Positions 1-6,502 of a DNA stretch of 22,650 nt are shown here, one piece after another. Each line of letters opens with the position of its first letter. Within the stretch, counting starts at the first letter, position 1. The notes below the pieces were generated by a model. That model ran no database searches and was not told the DNA's origin. It worked only from the letters and a program-made list of their open reading frames with translations. The translations under genes and the position numbers were made by a program. The DNA comes from an uncultured Clostridia bacterium (GTDB lineage: Bacteria > Bacillota_A > Clostridia > Christensenellales > CAG-138): the NCBI GenBank assembly GCA_946539625.1, contig CAMNHT010000007.1, positions 1-22,650 of the forward strand, written 5' to 3'.

Positions 1-620
1 TGCGGCAGCTTCAGCACGTCGCACGTCAGGTTCCGCGTACCGAAAACGAGCTTTTCCAGTTCTTCTTCTTCCGCATCGCCCATAAACAGAAGCGTTTTTT
101 CCTGATACAGAATTTTTGTGATCAGCGACTGCTCGTTGTCGCTTTCTCCGTCGAACGGAACGGGGGAGCCCCAGACCGTCAGATCAAGACCGCCGTACTG
201 TAAGGAAACGTCCTGCGTCAAATATGAGACCTCGGCGTCGGTCTGTGCCAACGCGGCAAGCAATTGTGTATATTGCTTGGATTCTTTGTCATAGGAAGGC
301 AAAATAATCCGGTCGATCGGAAGCGCTTTGATTATGGCGTCGGCGCCGCCGATGTGATCCTTATCGAAATGCGTCAGAATGAGAAGATCAAGCTTTTCGA
401 TCCCAAGCTTTTGCATGCGGGAAACGAGGTCTTTGCCGTCACCGTTTTCGCCGGTGTCGATCATGATCGCGGCGTCGGATGTGCGCACCAAAAGAGCATC
501 CGCTTTTCCGACCGAGAAAGCGTAAATATCCAGTTTTTTTGCATCCCGAGATTCCGCCGGGGCGCAGGCGCATCCGAGCAGGAACAGCAGAATCAGCAAG
601 AGTATCAATGATCGTTTCAT
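1..620 (-). CDS. ComEC/Rec2-like metallo-beta-lactamase-fold lipoprotein, C-terminus outside window
   Basis: The 206 visible residues begin with a short lipoprotein signal (hydrophobic run, lipobox LLGC, lipidated Cys17), so the protein should sit on the outer face of the membrane. The body is a metallo-beta-lactamase fold: an early SVGKADALLV strand, IDTG at 54-57, the metal motif THFDKDHIGG at 83-92 (H84, D86, D88, H89), and a later FMGDAEEEEL segment that matches the second metal-binding region of ComEC-like hydrolases. Family members include the C-terminal domain of the DNA-uptake channel ComEC and many stand-alone secreted hydrolases of unknown substrate; nucleic acid or phosphoester hydrolysis is only an inference. 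The gene runs off the left edge. Its ATG lies about 8 bases below a predicted -10 and has no ribosome binding site, so the message may be leaderless. The fold is clear; the substrate is unknown. Confidence 0.85.
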   Translation of the reverse strand, partial: MKRSLILLLILLFLLGCACAPAESRDAKKLDIYAFSVGKADALLVRTSDAAIMIDTGENGDGKDLVSRMQKLGIEKLDLLILTHFDKDHIGGADAIIKALPIDRIILPSYDKESKQYTQLLAALAQTDAEVSYLTQDVSLQYGGLDLTVWGSPVPFDGESDNEQSLITKILYQEKTLLFMGDAEEEELEKLVFGTRNLTCDVLKLP

Positions 621-627
621 ATAAAAC

Positions 628-656
628 AGTATATCCGATAATCCCTCTGTTGACAA
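628..656 (-). promoter_or_regulatory. Promoter for the minus-strand MBL lipoprotein gene
   Basis: Read on the minus strand: TTGTCA (656-651), 17-base spacer, TATACT (633-628). The expected start of transcription is near 621, next to the ATG whose first base is 620. The -35 overlaps the -35 of the divergent promoter. Confidence 0.65.
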
Positions 657-677
657 GAGCAAAATATGTGTTATAAT
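650..677 (+). promoter_or_regulatory. Sigma-A type promoter for the 78-residue gene
   Basis: Consensus TTGACA (650-655), 16-base spacer, consensus TATAAT (672-677). Expected transcription start is near 684, placing the LexA-like box immediately at and after the start site. Confidence 0.8.
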
Positions 678-684
678 AGAGAAA

Positions 685-698
685 CGAACAAATGTTCG
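685..698. promoter_or_regulatory. LexA (SOS) operator, perfect palindrome
   Basis: CGAACAAATGTTCG fits the Gram-positive LexA/DinR consensus (CGAAC, four bases, GTTCG/C) with perfect half-sites. It begins 8 bases after the -10 hexamer and ends before the ribosome binding site, a position where a bound repressor would block initiation of the gene at 713. I found no other copy with a four-base spacer in the window. Confidence 0.75.
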
Positions 699-712
699 CA
701 TAAGGAAGAAAC

Positions 713-949
713 ATGAAGGTATATGTCGGCGTTGAGAGCTATACGGACGAAAACGGGCACACGAGCCCGCGCATCGTCTGCTGGAGTGACGGCCGCCGCT
801 TCGAGATCCAGAAGATCCTGGACGAGCGGCTCGCCGTCTGTATCGGCGCGGGCGGACGGGGCATGCGGTATACGTGCCTGATCAACGGCAGAAAGCGCTT
901 TCTGTTCTTGGAGGGATCCCGCTGGTTTGTAGACGCTGTGAAAAATTAA
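713..949 (+). CDS. Small SOS-controlled protein of unknown function (78 residues)
   Basis: A 78-residue, apparently beta-rich protein with no signal peptide or membrane segment. Visible marks are an early KVYVGVES strand, CWSDGRRFEIQKILD in the middle, GMRYTCLINGR near residue 50 and a C-terminal SRWFVD. From memory, which I cannot verify here, this pattern resembles a family of ~80-residue proteins (possibly DUF6504) often found beside Y-family DNA polymerases or lexA in Clostridia and Actinobacteria. The start is fixed by AAGGAAG (702-708) five bases before the ATG. A strong promoter and a perfect LexA-type palindrome lie directly upstream, so induction by DNA damage is likely. No polymerase or lexA gene is adjacent; the gene stands alone as a single-gene unit. 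No biochemical function can be assigned. Confidence 0.8.
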   Translation: MKVYVGVESYTDENGHTSPRIVCWSDGRRFEIQKILDERLAVCIGAGGRGMRYTCLINGRKRFLFLEGSRWFVDAVKN

Positions 950-979
950 TCGGAAACAGTAGCAACCTTGATAAAACTG

Positions 980-988
980 TGATATAAT
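980..988 (+). promoter_or_regulatory. Extended -10 promoter for the 1017-4410 operon
   Basis: TGATATAAT is a TGnTATAAT extended -10 element. The -35 position 17 bases upstream (TAGCAA) is poor, as is common for extended -10 promoters. GGAGG at 1007-1011 lies five bases before the ATG at 1017. Confidence 0.55.
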
Positions 989-1016
989 CACATCATCATA
1001 AAAAACGGAGGTTCAT

Positions 1017-1337
1017 ATGGAACAGGAATACAGTGTGGAAAACGCGAAAAAATACATCAAGCAGCGCTTTATAGAGCAGGGCGATTTTCTGATCCTGAAA
1101 GAGGAAGTCTTTGACAGCATGCTGGATCGGATCGTCGAGCTTGACGATGCGTTCATGGAGGAGACCGGTGTAAACGACGGCGAAGTCTATGACGACGAAA
1201 AAGCGTTTGAATATCTTTTCGCGGAGATGCAGAAATCGTTCGAGGAGCAGAAGATGTACTGCATGCGCTTCGTGGAGGACTACATGGACTACAGCGAGGC
1301 GTATCTCGACAGCATCGGCGCGATCGAATGGGATTAA
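1017..1337 (+). CDS. Acidic cytosolic protein of unknown function (106 residues)
   Basis: I do not recognise this protein. It is strongly acidic, predicted mostly helical, and lacks a signal peptide, membrane segment or cysteine cluster (one Cys only, in the MYCMRFVEDYMDY segment). The C-terminal half is rich in Glu, Asp, Met and aromatic residues and ends EWD. The start is set by GGAGG five bases upstream and an extended -10 promoter about 30 bases upstream. The SGNH hydrolase gene begins 15 bases after the stop, so it is likely the first gene of that operon, but nothing in its sequence ties it to the downstream functions. Confidence 0.75.
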   Translation: MEQEYSVENAKKYIKQRFIEQGDFLILKEEVFDSMLDRIVELDDAFMEETGVNDGEVYDDEKAFEYLFAEMQKSFEEQKMYCMRFVEDYMDYSEAYLDSIGAIEWD

Positions 1338-1352
1338 AATGAGGATCCGGCA

Positions 1353-2060
1353 TTGAAGGTACTCTTTATCGGCAACAGTCATACCTATTTCAATGACATG
1401 CCGCATTTGTTTGCCTGCATGTGCGAAGCATTGACCGGCGAACAGACGGAGGTCACAATGCTTGCATTTTCCAATCGCAAGCTGGATTGGCATTGCGAGG
1501 AGTACTTTTCCGTGCGTTTTGCGCTTCTGTACGGACGCTATGATTACTGTGTGATCCAGCAGTTCGGACATCCGATCCCGCCGATCGAGGAAACGGAACC
1601 GTCGGTCGAAAAGCTGGTTCATCTATGCAAAAGCGTCGGAACGAAGCCGGTTCTGTATATGACATGGGCAAAAAAGAACGAACCGGAGAATGCAGGACTT
1701 ATCAGCGATATCTACCGCACGCTTTCGATGCGGCATCATACGCTTCTTGCACCGATCGGGGAAACGTTCGAAGCCCTGCGAACAGAGCATCCGGAGATCG
1801 ATCTTTATTGGTTTGACGGTTCGCACGCTTCGCCGTACGGGGATTACCTGATTGCGGCGACGTTCGCGTCGCTGCTGACCGGACAAGCCGATCTTTCGAC
1901 GCTTCCGGATGAAGTCATTGATTTCCGTGTACGGTTTGCGAAGGAAAAAATGCCGTCGGCAATCGAGGACCCGAATGAGGTTCTCCGGCCCGCGGACCCG
2001 ACTGTCACGACAATTCTGCGCGAATACGCGTCACGCGCGGCACGGAGCGAAAACGCATGA
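1353..2060 (+). CDS. SGNH/GDSL-family hydrolase (DUF4886-like)
   Basis: A 235-residue cytosolic esterase-fold protein. Block I is FIGNSHTYFND with nucleophile Ser9 in GNSHT; block V is DGSH with Asp155 and His158 completing the catalytic triad. The FIGNSHT start and the DGSHAS block resemble SGNH proteins labelled DUF4886. Likely chemistry is hydrolysis of an ester or acetyl group, substrate unknown. Start is TTG, preceded by GAGGA (1341-1345) with seven-base spacing; the nearby ATG at 1339 encodes only five residues. No signal peptide is present, so it should act inside the cell. Its end overlaps the acyltransferase start by four bases (ATGA), indicating translational coupling and suggesting that the pair adds and removes the same acyl group, which is inference. 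Confidence 0.82.
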   Translation: MKVLFIGNSHTYFNDMPHLFACMCEALTGEQTEVTMLAFSNRKLDWHCEEYFSVRFALLYGRYDYCVIQQFGHPIPPIEETEPSVEKLVHLCKSVGTKPVLYMTWAKKNEPENAGLISDIYRTLSMRHHTLLAPIGETFEALRTEHPEIDLYWFDGSHASPYGDYLIAATFASLLTGQADLSTLPDEVIDFRVRFAKEKMPSAIEDPNEVLRPADPTVTTILREYASRAARSENA

Positions 2061-3271
2061 GGACGGATGGCTTGCATCACAAAACGGAGTCGATCTTTTC
2101 CGTCGATACGAAGCATGTCGGCGCTTTGGACGGCGTGCGCGCGCTCGGCGTACTCTGCGTGCTGTGGTTTCACTTCTGGCAGCAGACGTGGCTGATGCCG
2201 ACGTATGCAACGCCGTTTCTTTCCTGGGCAGGCGTTTCGAGGATCAATCCGGACGTGCTGCGGCGTGTCGGATATCTTTGCGTGGATCTGATGCTGTTGC
2301 TGTCGGCATTCGTTCTGTATCTGCCGTACGCAAGGCGTACGTTCTGCGGCACACCGGTCGACCCGGTCCGGGTGTTTTTCAAGAAGCGTTTTGCGCGGAT
2401 TGTGCCGAGCTATCTGTTCGCCGTTGTCGTGATGTTTGCCGTCGCCATGGCACAGGGCGTGTACAAAGGCAGAGCGCCGTTCGCGATAAAGGATCTTCTG
2501 ACGCATCTGACGTTTACACAGATGCTGTTCAGCGACACGTATCTGTTCACGGGAATCACGGCGGTTATGTGGACAGTGTGCATCGAAGTCGCGTTTTATC
2601 TGGTCTTTCCGCTGCTTGCAAAGGCGTTTTCGATCAGACCGCTTCTGACTTATGCGATCATGGTGCTGTTCGGTGTCTGGTTTACAATCGGCATATCTCC
2701 GGTGTTCGGGGAACCGCGGATCATGGTCAACCGTTTTCTGACGTTTCTGCCTGTTTTCGCAAACGGCATGATGGCGGCATATCTTTATGTCCGGTATGCG
2801 GAGCGTGTCAGACGCAAGGCGATCCCGTCCATCCTCGGCACGATCGCAGCGGCGGCTGCCCTGTATCTGATCTTCCGTCTGTTCCGGTCCTGCGCGGCGG
2901 CGGGAGACGCTTCGCATCAGCAGGTATGGCAGATGCAAAACAGAATGTTTCTGTCACTTGCGTTTACGGTGTTTTTGCTCGGCGCTTCGATTTCAATGAA
3001 GCCGGTCAGAAAGATCCTTGACAATCGCGTTCTGTCTGCGATCGCGGCGGTATCTTATAATCTATATCTGTGGCATCAATGGCTGATCGTGAAGCTCTGT
3101 TCTTCGTTCGGCGCAAAGAGCGGCGCGGATATCGCAAACGGCGGGGCCGGCATGCAATGGACGATAACGATCATGGGACTTGTGATCGCGTTTATCGTCG
3201 CCGCACTTATTACGTACGGAATAGAAAAGCCCATATCAAGGCTGATTTTGAATACAGGAAGGGAGAGCTGA
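2057..3271 (+). CDS. Membrane O-acyltransferase, acyltransferase-3 family (OafA/OatA-like)
   Basis: A 404-residue polytopic membrane protein with about ten hydrophobic segments. Family landmarks appear in order: LDGVRALGVL then LWFHF with the conserved His39; LLLSAFVLYLPYARR replacing the usual FxLSGF; a basic loop FFKKRFARIVPSY; and MWTVCIEVAFYLVFPLL corresponding to the WSLSvEeqFYLvfP motif. Members move acetyl or other acyl groups from the cytoplasm to sugars of peptidoglycan, teichoic acids or exopolysaccharide. The C-terminal SGNH domain of OatA is absent here, but a separate SGNH hydrolase gene lies directly upstream, overlapping by four bases. The protein ends with a basic EKPISRLILN tail after the last helix. 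Family assignment is firm; the acceptor is unknown. Confidence 0.88.
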   Translation: MRTDGLHHKTESIFSVDTKHVGALDGVRALGVLCVLWFHFWQQTWLMPTYATPFLSWAGVSRINPDVLRRVGYLCVDLMLLLSAFVLYLPYARRTFCGTPVDPVRVFFKKRFARIVPSYLFAVVVMFAVAMAQGVYKGRAPFAIKDLLTHLTFTQMLFSDTYLFTGITAVMWTVCIEVAFYLVFPLLAKAFSIRPLLTYAIMVLFGVWFTIGISPVFGEPRIMVNRFLTFLPVFANGMMAAYLYVRYAERVRRKAIPSILGTIAAAAALYLIFRLFRSCAAAGDASHQQVWQMQNRMFLSLAFTVFLLGASISMKPVRKILDNRVLSAIAAVSYNLYLWHQWLIVKLCSSFGAKSGADIANGGAGMQWTITIMGLVIAFIVAALITYGIEKPISRLILNTGRES

Positions 3272-3274
3272 AAA

Positions 3275-3526
3275 ATGCATTATACGATGAAAGTCAATAA
3301 CGTCTGCTCATCAAAAGTCGATTTTGATCTGGTAGACGGAAAGGTACACAATGTCGTGTTCACAGGCGGCTGCAACGGGAATCTGAAAGCGATCGGCAAG
3401 CTCGTTGAGGGAATGGAAAAAGACAGATTGGTGCAGATTCTGAAAGGCAACACCTGCGGATCGAGCAGAACCTCCTGTGCGGATCAGCTTGCGCTTGCCG
3501 TGGAAAGGGCGGCGGAAAACGCATGA
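3275..3526 (+). CDS. TSCPD-domain small protein (TIGR03905-like)
   Basis: An 83-residue protein that is a single TSCPD domain. Four cysteines (11, 33, 61, 68) sit where the family places its likely metal ligands: NVCSSK, TGGCNGNL and CGSSRTSCADQLA. The name-giving TSCPD is TSCAD here. The same domain closes some vitamin B12-dependent ribonucleotide reductases; stand-alone copies are widespread in Clostridia and functionally uncharacterised. The ATG is three bases after the acyltransferase stop with a GGAAGGGAG site upstream, and the stop overlaps the ROK kinase start by four bases, so it is co-translated with its neighbours. Metal binding is inferred from the cysteines only. Confidence 0.85.
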   Translation: MHYTMKVNNVCSSKVDFDLVDGKVHNVVFTGGCNGNLKAIGKLVEGMEKDRLVQILKGNTCGSSRTSCADQLALAVERAAENA

Positions 3527-4410
3527 TGCGATTCGGATACGACATCGGCGGAACCAATATAGCCGCCGGCATCATTGACGAGCAGGATCGGCTGATTGCA
3601 AAGGATTCCGTAAAGTTTCCGCGCGGAGAAGGCGTCGGGGCAGTGATCGCGGCGTGCGCCGGTTTGTACCGCACGCTTCTTGCACAGGCATCGGTTGCCG
3701 AAAGCGAGATCAAAGGCGTCGGTGTCGCGGTTCCGGGCAGTGTTTCGCCGCAGGATGGAATCGTGATCGATGCGCACAATCTCGGATTTCATCATACGCC
3801 GCTTGCGGCTTTGCTTTCCGAAACGCTGAATAAGCCTGTCGAGCTTATGAATGACGCGGATGCGGCAACGCTTGCAGAGCATCGGGTCGGCGCGCTTTCC
3901 GGCACGAAAACATCCATGCTGATCACCATCGGAACGGGTATCGGCGGCGGCTTGATCGTGAACGGCGAGCTGTTCCGCGGCGGACGCGGAAACGGTACGG
4001 AACCGGGTCATATGGTGCTCCGTAACGGCGGACGTCAGTGCTCCTGCGGCGTCAAAGGCTGTGCCGAGACCTATTGCTCCGCAACGCGCCTCTGCAAGGA
4101 CGGCACTGCATTCGGAAAAGCAACGGCAAAAGAAGTGATCGAGGCCGCAAAGGAAGGCAGCGAACAGGCGATCGAGCTGTTTCGCGCGTATATCGACGAT
4201 TTCGGCAGCTATATTGCTTCAATCGTCAATCTGCTTGATCCGGAACGCATCGCCATCGGCGGCGGCGTCAGCGGCGCGGGAAGCTTTCTGTTAGAGCCGC
4301 TGCGTGCAGACGTGGAGAGGAAATGCTTCTTTGAGACGTGCCCCGAAATCGTGGTTGCCTCTGCGGGAAATGACGCGGGGATCATCGGCGCAGGGCTGAT
4401 CGTTTCCTGA
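3523..4410 (+). CDS. ROK-family sugar kinase (glucokinase-like)
   Basis: A 295-residue ROK protein of normal length. Residues 5-13 (GYDIGGTNI) form the first phosphate-binding loop; NDADAATLAE at 110-119 carries the expected catalytic Asp111; IGTGIGGGLIVNG at 136-148 is the second nucleotide loop. EPGHMV with His163 and the CSCGVKGCAE cluster (Cys173, Cys175, Cys180) form the zinc site. There is no N-terminal helix-turn-helix, so this is a kinase and not a ROK repressor. It probably phosphorylates glucose or an N-acylated amino sugar with ATP; the sugar cannot be read from sequence. Two ATG codons are adjacent (3523 and 3526) and either could be used. It ends the operon, 11 bases before a strong terminator. 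Confidence 0.9.
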   Translation: MMRFGYDIGGTNIAAGIIDEQDRLIAKDSVKFPRGEGVGAVIAACAGLYRTLLAQASVAESEIKGVGVAVPGSVSPQDGIVIDAHNLGFHHTPLAALLSETLNKPVELMNDADAATLAEHRVGALSGTKTSMLITIGTGIGGGLIVNGELFRGGRGNGTEPGHMVLRNGGRQCSCGVKGCAETYCSATRLCKDGTAFGKATAKEVIEAAKEGSEQAIELFRAYIDDFGSYIASIVNLLDPERIAIGGGVSGAGSFLLEPLRADVERKCFFETCPEIVVASAGNDAGIIGAGLIVS

Positions 4411-4421
4411 AGAATAAACGG

Positions 4422-4454
4422 AAAAGGCGGTCGGAGTTGATCCGACCGCCTTTT
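4422..4454. terminator. Bidirectional intrinsic terminator between convergent operons
   Basis: A perfect 14-bp inverted repeat (4422-4435 and 4441-4454) with a five-base GTTGA loop; the stem opens with AAAA and closes with TTTT, giving a T tract on both strands. It lies between the plus-strand ROK kinase stop (4410) and the minus-strand SDR stop (4466). Confidence 0.9.
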
Positions 4455-4465
4455 GCTGTAAGAAT

Positions 4466-5191
4466 TCAGATCGTGATTCCGCCGTCACAGCAAAGGACCT
4501 GCCCGGTGATAAAACGCGCGTTGGCAAGAAAGAATACGGCTTCCGCAACGTCCTCCGGTGTACCGAGCCTGTTCAGAGGCGTATCCAGGCGGAACGCTTC
4601 AAGGTCGGCGGGGGAAAGATGCGCGTTCATCGCGGTGGGAATCAGCCCCGGCGCAACGGCATTGACGGTCACATCGGACGGCGCAAGCTCCTTTGCAAGC
4701 GCCTTCGTAAACCCGATCACCGCGGACTTTGATGCGGAATACAAAACCTCGCAGGATGCGCCGGCAACGCCCCACATTGACGAGAGATTGACGATCGCGC
4801 CGTGATTCTGCCGAAGTTCATCAACGAGAAGCCGTGTAAGGCGCATCATGGTGCGAACGTTCGTATCGAAGATCAGATCGTATTCTTCATCCGTCGTATC
4901 CGTAAAGAGCTTTTGCGGAAGCGCGACCCCGGCGCAGTTTACGAGAACGGAAACCGTGCCGAATCGCTTATGGATCTCGGAAACAAGATCCTGCGTTTCG
5001 ATCCGGTCGGTCAGATCGCAGTGAATACACAGGTGATCCGTCCCGAGGGGAAACGCCGCTGCGGTATGCTCGGCGGACTCTTTGTTGTTCCGATACTGCA
5101 GCACGACGGCAAAGCCGGATTCCGCAAACCGTTTTGCGATCGCCGAACCGATCCCGCCGGACGCGCCGGTGATCAAAGCAATGTTTTTCAT
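4466..5191 (-). CDS. SDR-family oxidoreductase (FabG-like)
   Basis: A classical short-chain dehydrogenase/reductase of 241 residues. The NAD(P) loop is TGASGGIG at 8-15; NCAG at 85-88 stabilises the fold; the catalytic tetrad is Asn111, Ser138, Tyr151 and Lys155 (YSASK); PGLIPTAM follows and the end is FITGQVLCCDGG. This pattern is typical of FabG-type 3-oxoacyl-ACP reductases and related alcohol dehydrogenases. No fatty acid synthesis genes are nearby, so a housekeeping FabG role is not supported by context. Its start overlaps the stop of the upstream lipoprotein gene by four bases; it is the third gene of an operon headed by a flavin reductase. Family is certain, substrate unknown. Confidence 0.88.
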   Translation of the reverse strand: MKNIALITGASGGIGSAIAKRFAESGFAVVLQYRNNKESAEHTAAAFPLGTDHLCIHCDLTDRIETQDLVSEIHKRFGTVSVLVNCAGVALPQKLFTDTTDEEYDLIFDTNVRTMMRLTRLLVDELRQNHGAIVNLSSMWGVAGASCEVLYSASKSAVIGFTKALAKELAPSDVTVNAVAPGLIPTAMNAHLSPADLEAFRLDTPLNRLGTPEDVAEAVFFLANARFITGQVLCCDGGITI

Positions 5192-5682
5192 GCGCCCTCC
5201 GTAAAACGTACGGTTGATATCATAGAATCAAAAGCGGAAATATAATCGTCGCTGTCACGGTTCAGCAGCGTAAACAGATACGTCCGGTCGGCGTTGACGG
5301 CATAGATGATCAGATCGTGCACTCCCTGATCAACGGATACTTTGCAGGCGATCCTGCGGGCATCGTATCCGCCGACGTGCTGCTGTTCAAACCGAACGAC
5401 TTTCAACGATTCATATCCACACAGCGCTTTCAGCGATTCCTCGTATTCCTCTTCCGTAAAGCTGTCAAAATACCAGTTCCGTTCTGTCGCCGAAAACGTG
5501 ACAGAGCTTGAAAGCAGCGGATCGCCATACGGCGCGAAGCAAATAACCGAGGAATCCGCAACCGGTTCAAACGGCTCCGGTAAAGCTGCGGAAAAGTAAT
5601 CGCCGTGATATACGTTCTGCGAAAGCTTTGCACATCCCAAAAGCAGGATGGGGCAGAGGAGGCAGAGGATCACCCGTCTCAT
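5188..5682 (-). CDS. Small lipoprotein of unknown function (164 residues)
   Basis: Starts with a lipoprotein signal: hydrophobic run CLLCPILLLGC with lipidated Cys17, then a mature domain of about 148 residues exposed outside the membrane. The mature part alternates predicted strands (SSSVTFSATE, YDARRIACKVSVD, HDLIIYAVNADRTYLFTL) with an acidic FTEEEYEESL helix, and ends with AFDSMISTVRF. The last segment resembles the endings of PsbP-like or SCP-type lipoproteins that measure an error term, but I cannot name the family. It overlaps both neighbours by four bases (ATGA at each end), so it is translated as the middle member of a tight three-gene unit with a flavin reductase and an SDR. Confidence 0.78.
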   Translation of the reverse strand: MRRVILCLLCPILLLGCAKLSQNVYHGDYFSAALPEPFEPVADSSVICFAPYGDPLLSSSVTFSATERNWYFDSFTEEEYEESLKALCGYESLKVVRFEQQHVGGYDARRIACKVSVDQGVHDLIIYAVNADRTYLFTLLNRDSDDYISAFDSMISTVRFTEGA

Positions 5683-6158
5683 GGATTCTCCTCCCGCACG
5701 CCGAGGATCTCACCGACGTACATTGTGTGCGGATCGCCGTCGGCGTAATACCGTGACAGAAGCGTCTGATCCTCCAGCAAATGCTCATCCAGATCCGTGC
5801 GGAACAGGATCCTGCATTCGATATGAAACCGACAACCGGCAAAACCGTCCTGCCCGCCGTATGCGGCAGGAGACAGCGAAGCATGCAGCGCGGACATTTT
5901 ATCCGTATCGCGGCCGGATTTGGTGCCGCAGAAAGCAAGTTCGTTTTTCATCGTACCCGATTTCGGTACGCTGACTGTAAACGTCGAAGCACGGTCAAGA
6001 AGCGCGTGTGTATATCTGCTTTGCCGCACATAAACAGAGAAGGTCTGTTTGTTCCAGAGAATGCCGAACTGTCCCCAACCGATCGTCATGGGATTGCCGT
6101 CCGCCATCAGAAAAGCGCCGTGTTTCAGCTGCTCATTCGTTTCCTTCATCCAATCCAT
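5679..6158 (-). CDS. Flavin reductase-family FMN-binding protein
   Basis: A 159-residue single-domain protein of the flavin reductase (RutF/FlaRed) split-barrel family. Marks are an N-terminal MADGNPMTIGWGQFGILWNK segment, YVRQSRYTHALLD around residues 43-55, FTVSVP, and FCGTKSGRDTDKM near residue 80; in relatives these bind FMN and carry flavin reduction or flavin-dependent reductase activity with NAD(P)H. GGAGGT seven bases before the ATG fixes the start. It is the first gene of a three-gene operon with a lipoprotein and an SDR, each overlapping the next by four bases. A redox link with the SDR is possible but unproven. Confidence 0.87.
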   Translation of the reverse strand: MDWMKETNEQLKHGAFLMADGNPMTIGWGQFGILWNKQTFSVYVRQSRYTHALLDRASTFTVSVPKSGTMKNELAFCGTKSGRDTDKMSALHASLSPAAYGGQDGFAGCRFHIECRILFRTDLDEHLLEDQTLLSRYYADGDPHTMYVGEILGVREENP

Positions 6159-6185
6159 GATAGCTACCTCCGGATATGATACAAC

Positions 6186-6191
6186 ATTATA
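6186..6191 (-). promoter_or_regulatory. Possible -10 element for the flavin reductase operon
   Basis: Minus-strand TATAAT lies 27 bases before the ATG. The -35 position 17 bases upstream reads TGGATT, a weak match, so this is a moderate candidate only. Confidence 0.4.
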
Positions 6192-6218
6192 AAGGAAATG
6201 AAAGGAAAAATCCAGTAC

Positions 6219-6244
6219 AAAAAAAGAAGCCGCAAGGCTTCTTA
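6219..6244 (-). terminator. Intrinsic terminator after the DUF378 gene
   Basis: On the minus strand an 8-bp stem (AAGAAGCC / GGCTTCTT, loop TTGC) is followed directly by a run of T. It begins seven bases after the DUF378 stop and ends the 8725-6251 operon. Confidence 0.85.
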
Positions 6245-6250
6245 ATGTCG

Positions 6251-6466
6251 TTATGCATCGTCGTGCATAAAGGTCGTTTTTCGGACGTTATGCTGAAACA
6301 GCATGATGATCCCCCAGATTCCGCCGAGACCGACAAGAATGTAGAGAATGATCGAAATGACCGATCCGGCTCCGAAGATCCAGGTTACGAGATTGAAATT
6401 GAAAAGACCGACAAGCAGCCAATTCAACGCACCGACGATCATCAGGATCAAGGCAACGATATTCAT
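6251..6466 (-). CDS. DUF378 small membrane protein
   Basis: A 71-residue protein with two membrane helices (about 3-25 and 34-58). The pattern MNIVALILMIVGALNWLLVG, then FNFNLVTWIFG, then a second helix with VGLGGIWGI matches the DUF378 family, whose function is unknown. A short charged tail (RKTTFMHDDA) follows the second helix. AAGGAG precedes the ATG by a good spacing. It is the last gene of an operon led by a zinc-ribbon membrane protein and is followed directly by a terminator. DUF378 proteins are commonly annotated as conserved membrane proteins; no activity is known to me. Confidence 0.88.
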   Translation of the reverse strand: MNIVALILMIVGALNWLLVGLFNFNLVTWIFGAGSVISIILYILVGLGGIWGIIMLFQHNVRKTTFMHDDA

Positions 6467-6502
6467 GAAATCACTCCTTTCACACCGATAGTATGGATGC
6501 GA

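Noticed and set aside
4854..4865. Palindrome GCGAACGTTCGT as a possible second LexA site
   Set aside because: The half-sites lack the four-base spacer and it lies inside the SDR coding sequence.
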